Made by a program: the position numbers and the translations under genes
Shown here: piece after piece, positions 31,158-43,031 of the stretch
Numbering within the stretch: position 1 is the first letter of the stretch
Layout: each line of letters begins with the position of its first letter
The notes under the pieces: model-generated
The model's database searches: none
What the model saw: only the letters and a program-made list of their open reading frames with translations
Told to the model about the DNA's origin: nothing
Assembly: GCF_000005505.3 (NCBI RefSeq)
Contig: NC_016132.3
Span: forward strand, 29,402,914 to 29,466,913
Length of the DNA stretch: 64,000 bases
Direction: 5' to 3'
Source of the DNA: Brachypodium distachyon
Lineage: Eukaryota > Streptophyta > Magnoliopsida > Poales > Poaceae

Positions 31158-33530
31158 TGTTGGAGATATGCCCTAGAGGCAATCATGTGATGATGTTATT
31201 TACTATGTATTCATGAGTTATTGTTATTGTCCTTGAACATCATCACTAATATGTATCAATAAATACGTGATTTGTTTGTGAGACTATGTATTCTATGATG
31301 TTGTTCTAATGGTCCCTGGTCATTGAGGTTATGCGGACACATAACCTAGACTAGATGATATGGACATGCTAACCATGGATACGACCATTAGAACCCTAAT
31401 CGTTGGTGTCTCTAATAATTATAATCAGGTGAATTCAATTACAAAATGTTTTCAATATGTTACTTGCAAAGAGGCGGAGCTACTATCTTGTGTAATCTTA
31501 TTATGTAGGCATCTTATTGAACTTTACAAGTCCAAAGTGAAGATGAAGTGTTATAGCCTGCAAAGGGAGATTCAAAGTGAAGCCTATCAAGTGTACTTTC
31601 CAACAAATCAAACGGCACATGATTCGGAGCTTGCTAGAGAAAGATATCACGAATTAAAGTTGAATCCGATTCGGGTCCGAGCTGTCAGGAGACCCGAATT
31701 TGTTTTAATCACCCAGGCCGCATCCGAAGTCAAAATCAAGCAAACAAGTACTTGTTGGAAAGGTAATTACAAGACCTTTCCAACGGATCTGGCCCCATCA
31801 AGAGATTCGACTCGTGCTGACCGTGGCGGACAAAACAAGCTGACGGATCTGTTTTCCTGTTTCCTAAAGAGTTGTAGTTTGTTAGGAAAGTTAGAGATAG
31901 AGTTGGATTTCGGACTCCTTATTCAAGGTGGACGAAAATATCTCTCCCTCCTCCTTTATATACCCCATGAGCCCCCCTAAGGAGCTTTGGGTTTTATTTA
32001 GTTAAAAGTTAGCCATCACTACTACTTCGTGTAATCGCGTGTGTCGGTTAGACCACCTGTTTTACCGCTTTCGGAACCCCAACTTATCGTCTCGTTGAGA
32101 CATTGGTTTGATATAGTATACTCGCAATTTTAGATTGTATCCTCTATTTATCTTGTTCTTGCTTGTTCTTCGATTGCTTGCAGGAACAAAGACCTTCGTG
32201 GTCAGGTTGATCGTGCCCCCGCGTGATCAATAACCCTCTGGAGTTGGTATATCGATTGCTAAGGCGCTGCCTCCTAGGCCGTAGTCGGATCGTCAACGTC
32301 ACCTCCTACCTCAAATCGAGAGTTATCAATCTCATCGAAAGATCGGGCCACCCGCACCCGTATCACGTGGTATCAGAGCTTATCAGTATGATGGCTATGT
32401 TTCACAAGTCATAGGGCAAGGTGTTGCCGACTGATAGGATGGACTCGACAATGAGATTGTTGAGTCGGACAGACCCGCACTGAGACACAACGAGATGATC
32501 GTCATTTGTTAGTCTCAAGTACGATGTATATGCCAGTCCTAGATATGAGATCATCGCATGAGCTTGGGATGTGAATCGGCCTACTTAGGGGTTGCCAAAC
32601 GCTACTCCGTAACTGGATGGTTATATAGGTAGCTTTCGGGTTTGCTGAGAAGCATGCTGCGAGTCATGGTTGATCAAGATGGGATTTGCCCCTCCTATTC
32701 GGAGAGATATCTCTGGGCCCTCTCGAGTGATCAGATTCGGAAAGCATGGCCATGCGACTTGGATTAAGTGTTAACCCGTTCGGGAATCTGTATCACAGGA
32801 ACGAGAAGAGAGTCGAGCTATCCACAAGGATGACAAGCACTCGCCTTGAGCTCGACACACATATCGTGACGCAAAAGGAATGTTGCATATGACACATTGT
32901 ATGGTTCGTCAATATACCTTGTGGGCACTCGGGAGCTGGCACGTGCTGCTAGGCGCCGCTACCAACTATCAACTTGAGTCGGTGCCAGTGGACGAGTAAG
33001 GTGTTACTTGGGCCCGCAGTCCGAGCTCGTAGTCGTGTCCGACTGACCGTGAACCTGAAGGGTCACACGCTTAAGGGGTGGGGACCGAGCTGGATCGGAT
33101 CCAACTCGTATTGGGCTTAGACTACTAATGGGCCTCAAGTGTTGAGCCCACTAGGGACGTCTATATAAGTGGAGGAGACCAACCCAGCTAGGATTACACC
33201 AGTCCAGACGCGAGTTATACTCGGCCGTCACACCTCCATGCCCAAAACCTTGTGATCAGATCTAGCAGTCCGCCGCACGGAGTTCCTCCCTGTACGTGTG
33301 GATACCTCGGAGGCGCTGCACTTGCGGCGCTTGGACGAACTGCTCGTGGGATCGGCGAGGAGGAGCAGGCCGAACGACTACTCGGCATCGACACGCATCA
33401 TCGAGTCTACTTCCGCTACGGGTCTGCGCATCTAGTGTTAATCTCGTGATCCATTATCTACAGCATTGATCCGGGCGGAATCGGTAGAATTTTTATTTTG
33501 TACTAGCGTAGCCTACCGCGTTGCCCAACA
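31158..33530 (+). repeat. Copia 5' LTR (split by 31356-32382)
   Basis: TGTTGGAGATATGCCC to GCCCAACA; about 1.35 kb without the insert. TATA box CTATATAAGTGG at about 33161. It aligns with 6854-7486. Confidence 0.9.
31356..32382 (+). mobile_element. Gag-only family LTR plus primer site, no second LTR
   Basis: TGATATGGACATGC at 31356 to CGTATCA at 32365 is one complete LTR. It is followed by the 17 bp CGTGGTATCAGAGCTTA containing the primer site, and then the Copia LTR resumes. There is no TSD, and about 8 bp of Copia LTR (AATGTGAA in the other copy) are missing. The U3 frame of 206 codons (31360-31980) is open to the longer stop, PHEPP. Confidence 0.88.
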
Positions 33531-33531
33531 G

Positions 33532-33544
33532 TGGTATCAGAGCC
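33532..33544 (+). other. Copia primer binding site
   Basis: TGGTATCAGAGCC after the LTR end CCCAACA. Confidence 0.9.
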
Positions 33545-34710
33545 GATGCTGTCTGTTTTGGATTCGGATTACGTGCATAAGTGTTATGCGGTTAGTAGTA
33601 GATGTGATCTGTTGCTATCTTGGTGGTCGATCTAAGTGTTAGATTGGTTTTGTACTCAATCTATTGATCGATTATACTCGGGGATCATGGATATTCGATT
33701 CTAATAATCGTGATGTTGATGGTCGTGACACAACATACTCCTACCGGTCGGATTTCCGGCATCGGAGTATACAGTGAAACGTAAATCCAGATACGATTCA
33801 TGAGATCAATGCGATTGATCAAATCGGAATAGAGATCCTTGAAGTGCTATGTATTCGTAGCAACTTAGCTGTCGTTGCGAGTTCACATCAATTCGGTAGA
33901 ATGGATTTCTACACTTAACTTGTTTTTGCAGGATTGTTGTGAATAGTATGGCTCATATGTATGTGATGCATGTGTGTAATATTTGCATGACCTGCGTGTC
34001 ATGAGTTTGTCAGCCAGGCTGGAGCCAAGGTGCTGTCTTTATAATTGTACGACGACCTGCGTGTCGACATATGATGTCATTCTCCATGTAAATTCTTTAC
34101 TAGATACTAGGTGTAGTAGTTTAGTATGAATTGGAGGACGTGAGCACCATGGCGGCTTGATGAACAGGTTCATGGAGATGGAGATCACCATGAAGAACAG
34201 AGCCATACTATTTCACATGTTAATTTGATTATCTGTGTTGTTATTGCTTTGTTTACTCCTATGCATGTTATTGTGTTAGAGTAGAATGATCCCTCAAAAA
34301 ATGTTAAGTTTATTTACCTCCCCAATAGCTGCAACACCACAAGACAAGTACATTTGGTGATGGGCTCATGAAATTGGGGTATCACCATTTTTCCTTGTCG
34401 TTGGTGATGTTCGTGTCAGACACTTACATGCGAAGCTTTGGTTAACTTGACAGAGCTATCAAAATGGTTTTGGGCCTCGGGGTAAAAGCAGTCGGAGCCG
34501 GGGCAAGTGTTGCCTACCGACTAACAAGAGTCGTATAGAGATACGATTGGCAAGAGTTGCCTACCGAGTGATTCAATCGGCTAGTAGTGATGCTAAAACT
34601 CACTAGACGATTGGTTGATCTTGGATCTTGAATCACTAATGATCAATGGAGGGATGTTGATTTTAGTGGGAGTATATTTCTATTAAAGTGTTTAATATGA
34701 ATTACCCTTC
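33545..34710 (+). other. Copia untranslated leader
   Basis: About 1.1 kb between primer site and gag with no long frame. Long leaders are usual in BARE-like elements. Confidence 0.7.
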
Positions 34711-35019
34711 ATGAATACTTGTCTTAGTGTTTTTGCATTTTCTGTTGTAGAGGCACCACCTCAATTGTCCAGTTTTGCTTTGAGATCCGTTCTTGAGAAA
34801 GATAAACTAAATGGAACTAACTTCACCAACTGGTATCGGAACCTGAGAATCGTTCTCAGGCACGATAAGAAAGAACATGTCATAGAGAACCCACTTCCAG
34901 ATGCGCCGGCTGATAATGCCACCGCTACTGTTAGAAATGCCTATCAGCGCTCATGTGATGAGTCGACTGAAATAAGCTGTCTGATGCTTGCCTATATGGA
35001 ACCTGAATTGCAGCAGCAA
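34711..35019 (+). pseudogene. Copia Gag, 5' piece
   Basis: APPQLSSFALRSVLEKDKLN, GTNFTNWYRNLRIVLRHDKK and SCLMLAYMEPELQQQ are the typical start of Copia Gag (UBN2 type). The usual ATG before APPQ seems mutated (GAG), and the frame reads from an upstream ATG. It is split after LQQQ by the solo LTR at 35020. Confidence 0.88.
35015..35019. repeat. Target-site duplication AGCAA (left copy)
   Basis: AGCAA at 35015-35019 and 36812-36816 flank the solo LTR exactly; the Copia gag frame resumes as FENVEAFDMIETLKG. Confidence 0.9.
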
Positions 35020-36811
35020 TGATGCGGGTGCGGGTGGCCCGATCTTTCGATGAAATTGATAACTCTCGATTTGGGTAGGAGGTGACGTTGACGATCCGAC
35101 TACGGCCTAGAAGGCAGCACCTTAGCAATCGATACACCAACTCCAGAGGGTTATTGATCACACGGGGCACGATCAACCTGACCACAAAGGTCTTTGTTCC
35201 TGCAAGCAATCGAAGAACAAGCAAGAACAAGATAAATAGCGGATGCAATCTAAAATTGCGAGTATACTATATCAAACCAATGTCTCAACGAGACGATAAG
35301 TTGGAGTCTTAACGACGGTAAAATAGGTGGTCTAACCGACACACGCGATTACACGGAAGTAGCAAAGATGGCTAAACTTTATCTAATCAAAACCCAAGGC
35401 TTCTTAGGGGAGCGGAAGAGATCGCCTGCTTCTTGAAAGGGCAGGCTCTTCCGGAAGATGACGTTGCTGCGGAACGAGTAGCACGGGAAGCCAAGATGTA
35501 CATTGTGGTGGATGGGAACCTCTACCGTAGGCGTGCAAACAGTGTCAAGCTCATCTGCGTGCCGCAAGATGAAGGACGCGCACTGTTGGAGGAGATCACC
35601 GAGGCACATGTTCACACCATGTGGCCTCCCGGGCTTTAGTCGGCAAGGCGTTTCGGCACGGCTTCTACTGGCCCACGGCCCTGGCTGACGCGGAGCGGCT
35701 GGTGAGGATATGCGAAGCATGCCAGTTCCATTCGAAGAAGAGCAACCAGCGGGCGCAGGCGCTGCATGTCATCCCTTCCTCGTGGCCGTTCGCGGTCTGG
35801 GGGCTCGACATCGTCGACAAACTACCGAGAGCGGTTGGTGGTTACGAATATTTGTTCGTGGTCATCGACAAGTTCTCCAAGTGGGTAGAGGTGGAACCAG
35901 TGCGGAAGGTAACTGCCCAGGCGGCCATCAAGTTCTTCAAAGGCATTGTGTGCCGGTTTGGTGTGCCTAACGGCATCATCACCGACAATGGCACGCAATT
36001 CACGAGCGCGGTGTTCCAAGCCTACTGTGAGGGCATGGGCACCAAATTGCACTTCGCGTCCGTTGCTCATCCAAGCAGTAACGGGCAGGCGGAGCGAGCC
36101 AACGCAGAAGTGCTGCGGGGGCTCAAGATGAGAACTTTTGACAAGCTCAAAGGCAAAGGGAAACACTGGGTCGAAGAACTCCAGCCCGTGCTATGGTCGA
36201 TCAAGACCACACCTAGTCAGGCAACGGGCGAAACTCCTTTCTCCCTTGTCTACGGGGCAGAAGCGGTGCTGCCCCTCGAGCTCAAGCATGGATCTCTTTA
36301 GGAAACAGAAAAAAGATCTGTCAGCTTGTTTTGTCCGCCACGGTCAGCACGAGTTGAATCTCTTGATGGGGCCAGATCCATTGGAAAGGTCTTGTAATTA
36401 CCTTTCCAACAAGTACTTGTTTGCTTGATTTGGACTCCGGACGCGGCCTGGGTGATTAAAACAAATTCGGGTCTCCTGACAGCTCGGATCCGAATCGGAT
36501 TCAACTTTAATTTGTGATATCTTTCTCTAACAAGCTCCGAATCATGTGCCATTTGATTTGTTGGAAAGTAGACTTGATAGGCTTCACTTTGAATCTCCCT
36601 TTGAAGGCTATCACACTTCATCTTCACTTTGGACTTGTAAAGTTCAATAAGATGCCTACATAATAAGATTACACAAGATAGTAGCTCCGCCTCTTTGCAA
36701 GTAACATACTGAAAACATTTTGTAATTGAATTCACCTGATTATAATTGTTATTAGATACACCAACAATTAGGGTTCTAATGGTCGTAGCCATGGTTAGCA
36801 TGTCCATATCA
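35020..36811 (-). mobile_element. Solo LTR of the gag-only family (reverse) with an inserted gypsy piece
   Basis: From TGATGCGGGTGCGGG to TGTCCATATCA this is one family LTR on the minus strand with a perfect 5-bp TSD. A gypsy integrase segment at 35411-36295 replaces about 100 bp of the LTR that contain its TATA box and the end of the U3 frame. Confidence 0.88.
35411..36295 (+). pseudogene. Tat-like gypsy integrase fragment captured in a solo LTR
   Basis: It covers the RNase H-integrase linker through the integrase core: REAKMYIVVDGNLYRRRANS, a frameshift near 35610, CEACQFHSKKSN, WGLDIVDKLPRAV, FVVIDKFSKWVEVEPV, GIITDNGTQFTSAVF and SNGQAERANAEVLRG. All three DDE residues are visible (Asp in GLDIV, Asp in TDNGT, Glu in QAERANAE). 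It stops at LELKHGS where the LTR resumes. No LTRs of its own and no TSD are visible. Confidence 0.88.
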
Positions 36812-37420
36812 AGCAATTTGAGAATGTTGAAGCTTTCGATATGATCGAGACTCTCAAGGGCATGTTTCAGACTCAGGCTAGAAATGAAAGATTTAATGTC
36901 TGGAGGTCCTTCCTGGAAAGCAAGCTGAAGGAGGGCGACCCATTGAGCCCGCATGTAATCAAGATGGTTGGTTACACGCAAAGCTTGGAGAAGCTGGGTT
37001 TTCCGCTGAGCCAAGAGTTGGCCACGGATACAATTCTGGCATCTCTTCCGGCGAGCTATGCGCTGTTCATTTCGAACTACCATATGCATGGCATGGAAAA
37101 GAAAGTCACTGAATTGCATAGGATGCTTAAAACAGCAGAGGAGGATATCAAAAAGAATACCAAGCAAGTGTTGCTGGTACAGGGAAAGCCTAAGTTCAAG
37201 AAGAATTCTTGGGCTAAGAAGAAGGCAAAGAAGGGAAAGGCTAAGGATGTGATCCCGACCCCTGCCCCTGCTGTGCCTAAGGCTCGACCGAACTCAGAGA
37301 CCGTGTGCTATTTCTGCAAAGGCACCGGTCATTGGAAGAGGAACTGCAGCAAGTACCAGGCCCAAGTGGCAAAGAAGGGTGGAAGTGTGACTTCTACTTC
37401 AGGTACGGTTGTTGTATGTG
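36812..37420 (+). pseudogene. Copia Gag, 3' piece with zinc knuckle
   Basis: It continues Gag after the TSD (ENVEAFDMIETLKGMFQTQA), then LPASYALFISNYHMHGMEKK, a Lys-rich stretch and the CCHC knuckle CYFCKGTGHWKRNC. Open from 36841 on, and in frame with the protease. Confidence 0.9.
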
Positions 37421-37851
37421 TTATAGACATTTATCTTGCTGATGCACCTAACATATCTTGGGTATTGGATACCGGATCGGTTTTTCACATTTGCAACTCG
37501 ATGCAGGGGCTGGTAAGGACTAGGAGCGTCGCAAGTGGAGAGGTTGACATAAGGGTTGGCAATAAAGCAAGAGTTGCAGCGTTGGCTGCCGGCACTATGC
37601 AACTTAATTTACCTTCTGGATTTGTTATGGAATTAAATAATTGTTATTATGTTCCTGCTTTAAGTCGAAACATTATATCTGTCTCAAGTTGTTGAGTCAT
37701 GGTTATGAATTCAATATTAAGGGCAATGGTGTTCTTTTATTTGAAGGATATGTTTTACGGCTTTGCACCGTTTAAGAACGAGTTATTCATCCTTAATCTT
37801 TAAGGAAAATCTGTCTATAACATTAATGTCAAGAGGCGCAAGCCTAACGAT
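37421..37851 (+). pseudogene. Copia protease relic
   Basis: ISWVLDTGSVFHICNSM carries the DTG(S) active site; NNCYYVPALSRNIISVS is the standard end motif. A frameshift near 37690 and stops before 37850 break it. Confidence 0.85.
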
Positions 37852-38815
37852 TTGAATCAACCTTATTTTTGGCATTGTCGTTTGGGTCACATAAGTGACA
37901 AACGCATGAAGAAGCTCCATGGAGATGGACTTTTAACTTCCTTTGATTATGAATCATTCAAGACATGCGAGTCTTGTCTACTAGGCAAGATGACCAAGTC
38001 GCCTTTCGCAAAGAGTTGCGAGAGGGCGACCGACTTGTTGGAACTCATACATAATGATGTATGTGGACCAATGAGCACAACAACTAGAGGAGGTTATCAA
38101 TACTTCATAACATTCACTGATGACTTGAGTAGATATGGATATGTCTACTTAATGAAACATATGTCAGAAACCTTTGAAAAGTTCAAGAATGAAGTAGAGA
38201 ACCAACGTGGTGAGAAATAAAACTTTTACGATCCGATCATGGAGGTGAATACTTGAGCCACGAGTTCGACGAACATCTGAAGAGTTGTGGAATTGTTCCA
38301 CAGCTCACACCACCAGGTACACCACAGCGAAACGGTGTATCGGAACGGTGGAACCGGACCTTGTTGGACATGGTTCGGTCGATGACGAGTCAGCCAGATC
38401 TTCCCTTGTCATTTTGGGGTTATGCTCTAGAAACCGCAGCGTTCACACTAAACAGAGTACCATCAAAGTCTGTAGATAAGACACCATATGAGATATGGAC
38501 TGGAAAGCGTCCCAGTTTGACTTTTCTAAAGATTTGGGGTTGTGATGCATTTGTCAAACGACTTCAGTCAGACAAGCTCACTCCCAAATCGGACAAGTGC
38601 ATATTCATGGGATATCCAAGGGAAACCTTAGGATATTACTTCTACAACCGGGCAGAGGACAAAGTGTTTGTCGCTCGAAACGATGTCTTCCTTGAGAAAG
38701 AATTTCTCAGTCGGGAGGCAAGTGGGAGGTCAGTGCAACTCGAAGAAGTTCGAGATGAGCCAGTAGGGGATAACTTGACAGGTGATGTCCGAGTGACTTA
38801 ACAGTCGTCGTACCC
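37852..38815 (+). pseudogene. Copia integrase relic
   Basis: HHCC zinc region (WHCRLGHISDKRMKKLH, CESCLLGKMTKSPF), core with NDVCGPMSTTTRGGYQYFIT, then a frameshift near 38215 that loses the motif around the second Asp in frame, followed by PQLTPPGTPQRNGVSERWNR with the catalytic Glu, and the C-terminal part KIWGCDAFVKRLQSDKL. Stop at about 38801. Confidence 0.88.
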
Positions 38816-38859
38816 ACGGCCAATACAGCACCAAATCCATGAAGGTCGGAAAGACTGCG

Positions 38860-39588
38860 TAATGTACGCAATGTGTTGTTGTTAGAAAATGACGTGCCGA
38901 CTACTTATGCAGAAGCGATGGTGGGTCCAGAGTCTGAGTTATGGCTTGAGGCCATGAGATCCGAATTAAAGTCCATGGATGAAAACCGAGTTTGGAACTT
39001 GGTAGATCCACCAGAGGGTGTAAAAACCATCGAGTGCAAATGGATATTTAAAAGGAAAACTGATATGGATGGAAATGTTCAAATCCATAAAGCTCGACTT
39101 GTCGCAAAGGGTTTTCGACAAGTTCAAAGAGTTGACTACGACGAGACTTTCTCGCCGGTAGCGATGCTTAGATCAGTTCGGATCATTCTAGCTATTGCTG
39201 CTTATTTCGATTACGAGATATGGCAAATGGATGTCAAAACGGCTTTTCTTAACGAAAATTTAACTGAGGACGTGTATATGATACAGCCCGAGGGTTTTGT
39301 CGATCCAAAGAATGCTGGAAAAATATGCAAACTTCAGAAATCCATCTATGGATTGAAGCAAGCATCTCGGAGCTGGAACATTCGTTTTGATGAAGTAGTC
39401 AAAGGGTTTGGCTTCATAAAAAATGAAGAAGAACCTTGTGTATACAAGAAGTTTAGTGCAAACTCAGTCGTATTTCTAATCTTATATGTGGATGACATAT
39501 TATTGATTGGAAATGACATTCCGATGCTAGAAGCCGCCAAGGACTCATTGAAGAAAAGTTTTTCAATGAAGGACTTGGGAGAAGCGAC
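38860..39588 (+). pseudogene. Copia reverse transcriptase, truncated
   Basis: Open from 38873: IECKWIFKRKTDMDGNVQIH, DYDETFSPVAMLRSVRIILA, IWQMDVKTAFLNENLTEDVY, KSIYGLKQASRSWNIRFDE and the catalytic box FLILYVDDILLIGNDIP. It ends in KDLGEAT at about 39588, where gypsy LTR sequence begins. RNase H and 3' LTR are not in the window to the right. Confidence 0.92.
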
Positions 39589-41278
39589 CGAGGATCCAGG
39601 CAAGCAGCGATTCCTTGAACATGTTGATTATACCCAATGCCTCTCTCTCCTTCTTGCATTACGTTACGGTTCTCGGTTCTTGTCACGATGCCTCTAGGAT
39701 TGCATAGCTTTAGTCAGCTCTACTCAAATGCCTGTTGTCTTGTTCCTTATCCTATTGCCATGTCACATGTTTGTTATTACCCTAGTTGGTCATTAGAAGT
39801 TTGCTTAGCTTGCTAGTCTAGTGTCCTTACTTGGGGTTACACAATTGCTACATCCACATGCTACTTTCTGTATTTAATTGCAATTATTATTTTGTGACAT
39901 GTTGTTACCTGCACAAGGCAACGATTGGAGGCCGTGCTAACGCATTGGTGTTTTGTTCCATTGGCGCCGACCTAAGGACTGAGTTCTCGTTTTCGCCGAC
40001 CCAAGAAACTTCGCGCTAACCGCTCGTGGGAGAAGATATGGCTACCCCGTCGGCTTAGTACTCGTTTCATAGCTCTTCCAGGGGCCACATAGTTCGGGCG
40101 TTCCATTTGGCATATCGCATATGCACTGATGTTGTGTTTGGAGTTTTGTTGGTACTTTGCATACATATAGGGCTTGCGGCACTAGTCTGGAGTGGTCATC
40201 CTGCGGGCCCTGAACCGCTACCAACTGTCCTCGCAACTCTTGAGTCCGTACGACGCTTCGGCCGGGCTTTCGTTTCGGATTAGACTCAATTGGGTGGTCC
40301 CCTGGATTAGTTGGGGGGCTTGGAAATGTCGTGTCGCCCAATCCTGCCGACACACGCCTTTGTGTGTTCCTACTCGAGTGGCAATAAGGGTTGGACAAAC
40401 GTGTACGGGTAAATTGGCACACCCTGCAGGGATAAATCTTTCGGAAAGCTGTGTCCGCGGTTCTGGATGACTTGGTTGGTCATTACTTGATCATAGAGAA
40501 CTTAATCATTTTAATCAACTTAATCTCATAAACTTGAGTAGTAATTAGCCTTAATCATGGATATGCTTAAAACTGCTTAAGTGTGAGTGCCTTTGGATCA
40601 TTTCCTCACAAGGGGTTCAGGGGGTGACAAGAGGTTGTGTTCGTTTGGTGTTAGTTGTTAGAAGATCACCTTACTTAGTAGACGCTTTTTATCCTCAAAT
40701 TAGACGATGTCTTTAGTGAGTCTCTCCAGATATTTTGTTGCTGCATAATCCCACCATATTATCTATCCTTTGAGACTTGTTGCATATCTAGTTTAGATCT
40801 CCCGTAAGCCTTGCGAGTACCTTGTACTCAGTTGCCTTGCAATGTTGTTTTCTCCAGAGCTTTCACAGGAGCAGGTGAGTGGTTACTTCGTGGAGTTCGA
40901 CGACGACAGCTTCGACGTTTAGCCAGCAGATTCCAGAGCAGGGTTCTGTGAACTTGTGGCGGCTCTCCTTTCAGTTTCAGCCTCTTAGGCAATAATTGTA
41001 ACTTGTCCGTACTCGGGCCTAATTTGCTTCCGCTGGTGTGATGATGATTGTGGACATGTGTCCGTGAGTTGTAATAACTTGGTATTTCGCTCCTTGTACG
41101 AGCTTGACTTAATCTTGTGTCCTAGAGTGATGTAATGATATCATTTTTTTTCCAACCTGCGGTGAACACATTGCGTGTATGTTGTGAAGTGTTCATCGTA
41201 GGGAGGCATTTGTGCTTAATTTATGCACGGGTTAGCATTTGGGGCTAAATTGCATAAATTCGGTCCCGGGGTCTCACA
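39589..41278 (+). repeat. 5' LTR of second Tekay/Del-like gypsy
   Basis: The Copia RT stops exactly here; the LTR ends GGGGTCTCACA at 41278. The first bases read CGAGGATCC, so the usual TG may be mutated and the start is good to within a few bases. About 1690 bp, no gene inside. Confidence 0.72.
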
Positions 41279-41281
41279 ATT

Positions 41282-41294
41282 TGGTATCAGAGCC
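41282..41294 (+). other. Primer binding site, second Tekay/Del-like gypsy
   Basis: TGGTATCAGAGCC lies three bases after the LTR end. Confidence 0.88.
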
Positions 41295-41592
41295 TCATTG
41301 CCCTTAGGTTTCTCCCTGGTTAGAATTGGTCGAAGTTGAGTCTAGTAACTATTTTCATCTGTAAACTATTTGAAAAATGGAAAAGTTGACTATGATTTTT
41401 CTTCTTTTCCCACCCACCCACCCTTCTTGTTTTGGAAAATTCCCTCTTTCCTCAGTTTGTAAACTAGGTATCTCGGGGTTTGTTTTCCGTAATTCCTTTT
41501 AGTTGGTGGCATTCAAGTTCTGTTGTGGTTTTCATTGTCAGAGAAAAGACCATTCCTTCTTGTTTAGCTCATATCTATAGTGCATAGATAAA

Positions 41593-41597
41593 GTTAG
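41593..41597. repeat. Target-site duplication GTTAG (left copy)
   Basis: GTTAG at 41593-41597 and 60742-60746 flank the minus-strand gypsy. Confidence 0.9.
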
Positions 41598-42620
41598 TGT
41601 CGTCGCATGGGGCTCCGACACCGGGGGCGTGCCGCCACACCCCCTTTCTAGGTTCGGCAGGGGCGTCGGGGATTGCTCCGGCGATCGCCGGCGTGGCCGA
41701 TGGCCTACGTAACCTGTAAAGTAATGTACCCCGGGTGAATGCAAGTTAAGAACACATGCACACACGTTTTTACCCAGGTTCGGGCCACCCGGAGGTGTAA
41801 AACCCTACGTCCTGCCTGTCTGAACTGGTATTGACTATAGATCGTGTGTTTACACGTTGCCGGGGGAAGCGTCCTCGGGCATTCTCTTTTTAGCTAAGCG
41901 CTCTTCTCTGCTTTAGGCTACTGCTAATGGCTAAGTGTGAGTTCGTCTACCCGTCCGATTGTGGAACCGCGGAATCACCGAACCGGGTGATCGATGGACC
42001 GTAGAAAAATGTGGAACCCTTCGACCGTCGGCGGGGGTCCTCCTTTTATACTGAAGGGGATACCACAGGTGCCGCGGTGCATGCATTACAAGTGTCGATC
42101 AGGGAGAGACGCCACTCACCGTCGGTGAGCTGGTGGCATGCATGAACGCCAGCTCCGCTGCTAGGGGTCTAAAACCCTAAAGGTAGGATTGGACAGTCAC
42201 TGTTCACCTGATTTAGACAGGTAACGCCCCTCCTGTCGGCTCATTTAATGCGCCGTGCGCCTCACTCCTCGCCCTGGCGAGACTGCGCATCCGACGCCCG
42301 CCACGCGCCTGCGTGGCGTTGTTGCTCTGTCCGCTGGGCCCTACCCTTGTGGCGGGAGCCTGCGCCCGGGAACTCCTCCTCCCGGCAAGTCACTCCCCGG
42401 GAAGCGCCCAGGCCAAACACACCCGGGAACACCCCTCCCGGGAAGCGGCTTCCCGGGAGGTGTCCAGGCGGGAATATTCCCCGAAGCCCCGCTAGCCCTT
42501 CCGGGCTGGTAGCTTGCCAGGCTGCTCGTGGCTGCTGCCCGGGACGAAATCCTCTCGGGAACTCGGAGCGAGGCACACGCGTCGCGCAACGGTGGTACCC
42601 GGGGTGCCACTGGGGCGACA
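41598..42620 (-). repeat. 3' LTR of minus-strand Tat-like gypsy
   Basis: 1023 bp, plus-strand view TGTCGTCGCATGG to CTGGGGCGACA. TATA (in reverse: TCCTTTTATACTGAAGG) at about 42048. Frames inside it (42248-42673) are GC-rich chance. Confidence 0.92.
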
Positions 42621-43031
42621 GTAGCCCCCGGGCGTGGGCCGGCATCACCTGTTCCCGGACGAGCCTTCCCTAGGTCGGTTGCCGGGCTACGCCCACAACC
42701 GACGTGTGGTCCCCGATTCGCTTCGGGCCCGCGTCCCTTCGTTGCCCCTAGCACCACGCCTTTACAGACGGAGTAGCGGGCGCGTGATTTCCGCCCTAAC
42801 TTCCCCCTTAAACAGGGAAGTTAAGGCCATTCCGCGCATTGCTCCTTATGATTAGGAGTTATCCCCGTGCACCCATAGGTTACGGAACCGGCCGTTACCA
42901 AACGGCCGGGTGTTAAAAAGATTTCACCGCTGCCCAAAAGGGGAAAGCACTCTATTCCCCACGGCCTTTGTCTTCACCCTCCTTCGCATCTTGCACCCAA
43001 GCATTCTTGCTAGCTTCCACCTTCGTCCTCC
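42621..43031 (+). promoter_or_regulatory. Polypurine tract and upstream region of the antisense ORF
   Basis: The reversed tract GTAGCCCCCGGGCGTGGG abuts the LTR. The rest up to the ATG at 43032 is the presumed promoter and 5' UTR of the antisense gene; the homologous 30499-30882 keeps a TATA-like CATATAAATACCC. Confidence 0.5.

Larger units (their letters stand above)
31158..39588 (+). mobile_element. Copia element (BARE/Angela-type), 5' part, with nested LTRs
   Basis: 5' LTR, primer site, Gag, protease, integrase and RT are in Copia order (IN before RT). The RT is cut at about 39588 by the next gypsy. Gag is interrupted by a solo LTR. Frames contain several frameshifts and stops, so it is not autonomous. 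It belongs to the same family as the fragment at 6509-7486. Confidence 0.9.

Noticed and set aside
41598..42673. Several GC-rich frames over 80 codons on both strands
   Set aside because: All within an LTR, repeated in 60368-60699 and 138-477 as parts of homologous LTRs.
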